Shown here piece by piece: positions 6,191 to 9,090 of a DNA stretch of 9,090 nt. Numbering within the stretch: the first letter of the stretch is position 1; every line of letters begins with the position of its first letter. A program made the translations under genes and the position numbers. The notes beneath the pieces were generated by a model that was given only the letters and a program-made list of their open reading frames with translations, did not search any database and was not told the origin of the DNA. The stretch lies in assembly GCA_937915285.1 (NCBI GenBank), contig CALDNG010000384.1:1-9090 (forward strand), written 5' to 3'. Origin of the DNA: an uncultured Desulfomonile sp. (lineage in GTDB: Bacteria; Desulfobacterota; Desulfomonilia; Desulfomonilales; Desulfomonilaceae).

Positions 6191-8122
6191 TTGATTTTCA
6201 ATGTCCCAGGTTCAAGTATAGATTATTCTGCACAAACCAATCCTGAGCAATATGCTGCCATAACGGTTCCGGAGGGGCCGGTTCTTGTTATTGCAGGAGC
6301 AGGATCTGGTAAAACGCGAACAATCGTTTACCGTGTGGCATGGCTTATAGACCAGGGGGTAGATCCCCACTCCATCCTTCTTTTAACCTTCACGCGTAAG
6401 GCCGCCACAGAAATGTTAAACAGGGCCTCAAGACTTCTTGATGGAAGGGCGGCCATGGTTTTTGGAGGCACGTTCCATTCTGTGGGATATTCCCTTTTGA
6501 AAAAATATTCACAATCCATAGGAATAGAGCGATCGTTTTCGATCATGGATCAGCGAGATATACTGGACGCCCTGGAACAAGCCAGAAAGGGTCTGAACCC
6601 TCCGGTCACCGACCTCAAATCCTTTCCCAAGGCAAAGACCATATACGAAATCCTGAGTCGCACTGTTGGAGCGTCCATAGAGATTGAACGGGTGGTCAGC
6701 GACAGGTACCCCCATTTCGAGGAGTATATCCCGGAGATAAACAAGATAAGTCATGAATATAACAACATAAAGAAGAAGAACAACCTCCTGGATTATGATG
6801 ATCTTTTGACCGAGTCGGTGCGATTACTCGAGGAGAGCGACGAACTGCGTGCCCACATATCCTCAAATTGGCGTTTCCTTTTGGTTGATGAGTATCAGGA
6901 TACCAACAGGCTTCAGGCAAAAATGGTCAGAATGCTTGCTACGGGGCACGACAATGTGATGGCCGTTGGAGATGACTCGCAGAGCATATACTCATTTAGG
7001 GGAGCCAATTTCCAGAACATAATCGAATTCCCGGATATCTTTCCCAACACCAGGATTATCAAGCTGGAGGAAAATTACAGGAGCACGCAACCGATTCTGA
7101 ATGTGACAAACCAGATCATAGACTTCGCGTCATTTGGTTATCGCAAAAGACTTTTTACTCGCAGGGCGACAGGACCCCTTCCCTTTCTGCTCAGGCCTGC
7201 TTCAGAACAGGACCAAAGTCGTATAGTTACAAGGCTTGTCCTAGATGCCCTGAAACACGGAGGCCGTCTCGACGACATAGCGGTTCTGTTCAGGGCCGGA
7301 TTTCATTCCTTTGAACTGGAATCTGAATTGGCAAGAAACTCAGTGCCTTTTGTAAAATACGGAGGTTTTAAGTTCGTAGAAAGTCAGCATATCAAGGATG
7401 TTCTCGCTTATCTGAAGGTGTCGAATAATCCGAAGGATTTAGTGAGTTGGGTACGAGTCCTCAAAATGCTGCCCGGAATCGGTGACAAGACGGCAGTCAA
7501 ACTAGCTAATTCCATCGGAAAAGACTTCACTACCGCAGGCCTGGAGGCTATTTGCCAAAAATCCGGCAAACACAAGGAATCTCTATCTCAACTTTTTGAT
7601 CTTTACCAACGCCTGAGGGACAATCAAACCTCACTCCAGGAAAAGCTCGACACCGCTGTCCGCCACTACCTGCCCTACCTGCAGGCAAGCTTTGATAACT
7701 ATCCAAAACGATTGAAGGATCTTGAGCAATTGGCTTCAATGAGTGGAGCCTATCCGTCCGTTGCGGAATTCCTGGCGGAAGTCGCTCTCGAACCCCCAGA
7801 GGCAGAGAATTCAGACTATTTTGATACATCACAAAAACTGGTTCTTTCCACTATTCATTCGGCAAAGGGCCTCGAATGGGAGACTGTCATAATCATTTGG
7901 GCGACTGAAGGAAGAATACCGTCTCCCATGGCGTTTAACTCAGCCGACGACCTGGAGGAAGAAAGACGTCTGATTTACGTTGCAACGACCAGAGCCAAAA
8001 GGAATCTGGTAATCATAGCGCCGCAAACAGTTTATGACAGGCGTCTGGGAACTGTCCCTGTAGCGCTTTCACGTTTTTTCGATCAGATCAGTCCAGACAG
8101 CTTTCAGTCATATTTTACCTGA
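6191..8122 (+). CDS. UvrD/Rep/PcrA-family superfamily 1A DNA helicase
   Basis: ATP-driven 3'-5' DNA helicase for repair or replication restart. All signature motifs are present in its 643 residues: Q-motif NPEQYAA (17-23), Walker A AGAGSGKT (35-42), Ia LTFTRKAATEM (65-75), GTFHS (93-97), motif II DEYQD (233-237), III GDDSQSIYSFRGA (260-272), IV ENYRST (294-299), V STIHSAKGLEW (553-563) and VI EEERRLIYVATTRAK (589-603). PGIGDKTAVKLA (428-439) is a helix-hairpin-helix-like stretch of domain 2B. At 643 residues it is shorter than typical UvrD/PcrA (about 720) and ends 40 residues past motif VI, so it lacks the C-terminal Tudor-like, RNA-polymerase-binding tail; Rep-like or accessory helicase is therefore a fair alternative. 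The start is TTG at 6191 behind AGAGG; an in-frame stop at 6173 and no in-frame ATG before motif I leave no better start. UvrD versus Rep cannot be decided, so no symbol is given. Confidence 0.93.
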   Translation: MIFNVPGSSIDYSAQTNPEQYAAITVPEGPVLVIAGAGSGKTRTIVYRVAWLIDQGVDPHSILLLTFTRKAATEMLNRASRLLDGRAAMVFGGTFHSVGYSLLKKYSQSIGIERSFSIMDQRDILDALEQARKGLNPPVTDLKSFPKAKTIYEILSRTVGASIEIERVVSDRYPHFEEYIPEINKISHEYNNIKKKNNLLDYDDLLTESVRLLEESDELRAHISSNWRFLLVDEYQDTNRLQAKMVRMLATGHDNVMAVGDDSQSIYSFRGANFQNIIEFPDIFPNTRIIKLEENYRSTQPILNVTNQIIDFASFGYRKRLFTRRATGPLPFLLRPASEQDQSRIVTRLVLDALKHGGRLDDIAVLFRAGFHSFELESELARNSVPFVKYGGFKFVESQHIKDVLAYLKVSNNPKDLVSWVRVLKMLPGIGDKTAVKLANSIGKDFTTAGLEAICQKSGKHKESLSQLFDLYQRLRDNQTSLQEKLDTAVRHYLPYLQASFDNYPKRLKDLEQLASMSGAYPSVAEFLAEVALEPPEAENSDYFDTSQKLVLSTIHSAKGLEWETVIIIWATEGRIPSPMAFNSADDLEEERRLIYVATTRAKRNLVIIAPQTVYDRRLGTVPVALSRFFDQISPDSFQSYFT

Positions 8123-8200
8123 AAGGACCTCTTTGAACGAAAAGCAATTGTCTAAGGAAACTGACGGATTCCACTTATAGTAATGCCATCATCAGGCAGG

Positions 8201-8217
8201 AAGGAGGTCTTAATTTG
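8201..8217 (+). promoter_or_regulatory. Strong Shine-Dalgarno that fixes a TTG start
   Basis: AAGGAGG at 8201-8207 lies 7 bases before TTG at 8215. The TTG opens directly into the flavodoxin-like first strand NIAIINGSP, with no room for a later start, so this near-perfect ribosome binding site settles the unusual start codon. Confidence 0.8.
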
Positions 8218-8892
8218 AACATTGCCATCATCAACGGCAGTCCCCAAAAAGGTGGATTCACAACTCAGGCCCTTAGCCTGGCAGAATCTCGTCTCATTGA
8301 AAAAGGAGCCTCGACGCAGACAATCAAACTCATCGACAGCAACATACAGGATTGCATTGGATGTTTTAACTGCCTCAGGACGGGAAAGTGCGTGATCGAG
8401 GACGATGTTGAGAGACTGATCGCAGTGATGCTCGAATCTGACGGTTTAGTCATCGGATCACCGGTCCGAAATGGTCTCATTACTGCATGTCTGAAAAGGT
8501 TCATTGAGAGAATAACTTACATTCTTGGTTTTACTCTGGCTCTCGAAAACAAATACACCCTAGGGATAGCATCCGTTGGCATGTTTGGCGGGAAGTCTGT
8601 CAGCAGACGATTTTGTGGACTTCAGGGGATTTTTCACACACATCTTTCGGGTTTCATATTTGCATCGGTAGGAATCCCCACGCGTCCTCAAGCCCTGGAG
8701 CAAATGAGGCAGCGACTACTCGCAGGGGCAGACAGGCTTGTCGAAGATATCAAAGGTCGCAAAGAAAGAAGCGTGACATCCCGAATTAGTTGCAGCCTTG
8801 ACAGAATGATACTGAAGAGATTTATGTTTCAAAGAAACCCTGATATCTACCATAACGTGATTCAGCAATGGAGATTAAAAGGATACATGTGA
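8215..8892 (+). CDS. Iron-sulfur flavoprotein / NADPH-dependent FMN reductase family protein
   Basis: Soluble flavodoxin-fold redox protein, probably carrying FMN and one [4Fe-4S] cluster, of the type that passes electrons or detoxifies oxygen and peroxide in anaerobes. The 225 residues begin NIAIINGSPQKGGFT, the beta-strand plus FMN-phosphate loop of the family. A compact cysteine motif follows, C47-x2-C50-x2-C53-x5-C59 (CIGCFNC...GKC), fitting the CX2CX2CX4-7C pattern of iron-sulfur flavoproteins, then IEDDVERL and GSPVRNGLITACLKRFIER (81-99), matching the family segment GSPVYxGxxxAxLKxFIDR. The aromatic of that segment is missing here (VRN). The C-terminal part beyond about 140 is less typical, and its final 50 residues are basic and of unclear role. 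It follows the helicase by 92 bases without a visible terminator, so co-transcription is possible. Plain CxxCxxC flavin reductases without a cluster share much of this pattern, so the cluster is an inference. Confidence 0.85.
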   Translation: MNIAIINGSPQKGGFTTQALSLAESRLIEKGASTQTIKLIDSNIQDCIGCFNCLRTGKCVIEDDVERLIAVMLESDGLVIGSPVRNGLITACLKRFIERITYILGFTLALENKYTLGIASVGMFGGKSVSRRFCGLQGIFHTHLSGFIFASVGIPTRPQALEQMRQRLLAGADRLVEDIKGRKERSVTSRISCSLDRMILKRFMFQRNPDIYHNVIQQWRLKGYM

Positions 8893-8992
8893 TTTTCAAG
8901 GCTGATACGAGGATATTTCCGCCTGTTAGCCTTCTTCGGAGAACGCTTCCGGGGCTGAATGGCCGCTCAACAAAAAAGTTCGGACAAAAAGC

Positions 8993-9021
8993 TTGACACC
9001 AGGTCATAAGGTGTCTAGAGT
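8993..9021 (+). promoter_or_regulatory. Sigma70 promoter of tRNA-Ser
   Basis: A perfect -35 TTGACA (8993-8998) and TAGAGT (9016-9021, 4 of 6) are separated by exactly 17 bases. The predicted start, near 9028, is about 9 bases before the mature tRNA 5' end, a typical short leader for RNase P processing. Confidence 0.75.
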
Positions 9022-9036
9022 TAGAGTTTATTCGAC

Positions 9037-9090
9037 GGAGAGATGACCGAGAGGCCGAAGGTGCTCGCCTGCTAAGCGAGTGTAGGGTGT
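9037..9090 (+). tRNA. tRNA-Ser(GCU), 5' part, cut by window edge
   Basis: Reads GGAGAGA as the acceptor 5' strand, then TG and a D-arm region ACCGAGAGGCCGAAGGT typical of bacterial tRNA-Ser. The anticodon arm is CTCGC (9064-9068) pairing with GCGAG (9076-9080) around the 7-base loop CTGCTAA. The anticodon is GCT at 9071-9073, which reads the serine codons AGC and AGU. The bases after 9080 begin the long variable arm expected for serine. The T-arm, acceptor 3' strand and CCA lie beyond the window. Confidence 0.95.

Noticed and set aside
8898..8933. Terminator after the iron-sulfur flavoprotein gene (AAGGCT/AGCCTT)
   Set aside because: Only a 6-base stem with a 24-base loop and no U-run; too weak to call.

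Overview
The window looks like chromosomal DNA of a strictly or mainly anaerobic bacterium, most likely a Desulfobacterota (former Deltaproteobacteria) sulfate reducer or syntroph. This is inferred from the gene set: a glutaconyl-CoA decarboxylase carboxyltransferase subunit, a rubrerythrin, a short (type II) citrate synthase beside a succinate dehydrogenase/fumarate reductase flavoprotein, and a CxxC-rich iron-sulfur flavoprotein. Base composition is moderate (by eye a little under 50% GC), with AT-rich intergenic stretches. No phylogenetic test was possible.

Left part (1-4928, all on the minus strand, so read right to left): gcdA (carboxyltransferase), rbr (rubrerythrin), gltA (citrate synthase), then sdhA, which runs off the left edge. 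Coenzyme-A-linked degradation of glutarate or aromatics (gcdA) feeds crotonyl-CoA and then acetyl-CoA. Citrate synthase and succinate dehydrogenase belong to the TCA cycle that handles acetyl-CoA. Rubrerythrin protects against peroxide. The spacers (77, 239 and 144 bases) are wide enough that these may be separate transcripts.

Middle (4929-6190): a 302-base gene-free stretch upstream of gcdA holds a good candidate promoter set inside an 8-14-8 inverted repeat, a terminator-like hairpin with A/T tails, a perfect AT-rich hairpin and a GGGACAG-type short repeat. Next comes a minus-strand DUF2225 protein with two CxxC knuckles. It is divergent from a UvrD/Rep-family helicase across a compact spacer containing a hairpin and a near-perfect 16-base palindrome.

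Right part (6191-9090, plus strand): the UvrD/Rep-type helicase (TTG start), an iron-sulfur flavoprotein of the NADPH-dependent FMN reductase family (TTG start behind a strong Shine-Dalgarno), and the 5' part of a tRNA-Ser(GCU) gene with a clear sigma70-type promoter, cut by the right edge.

No mobile-element gene, CRISPR array or defence island is visible. The genes are mostly recognisable housekeeping or energy-metabolism genes. The least understood items are the DUF2225 protein and the structured intergenic regions around it; nothing here clearly amounts to a new multi-gene system.
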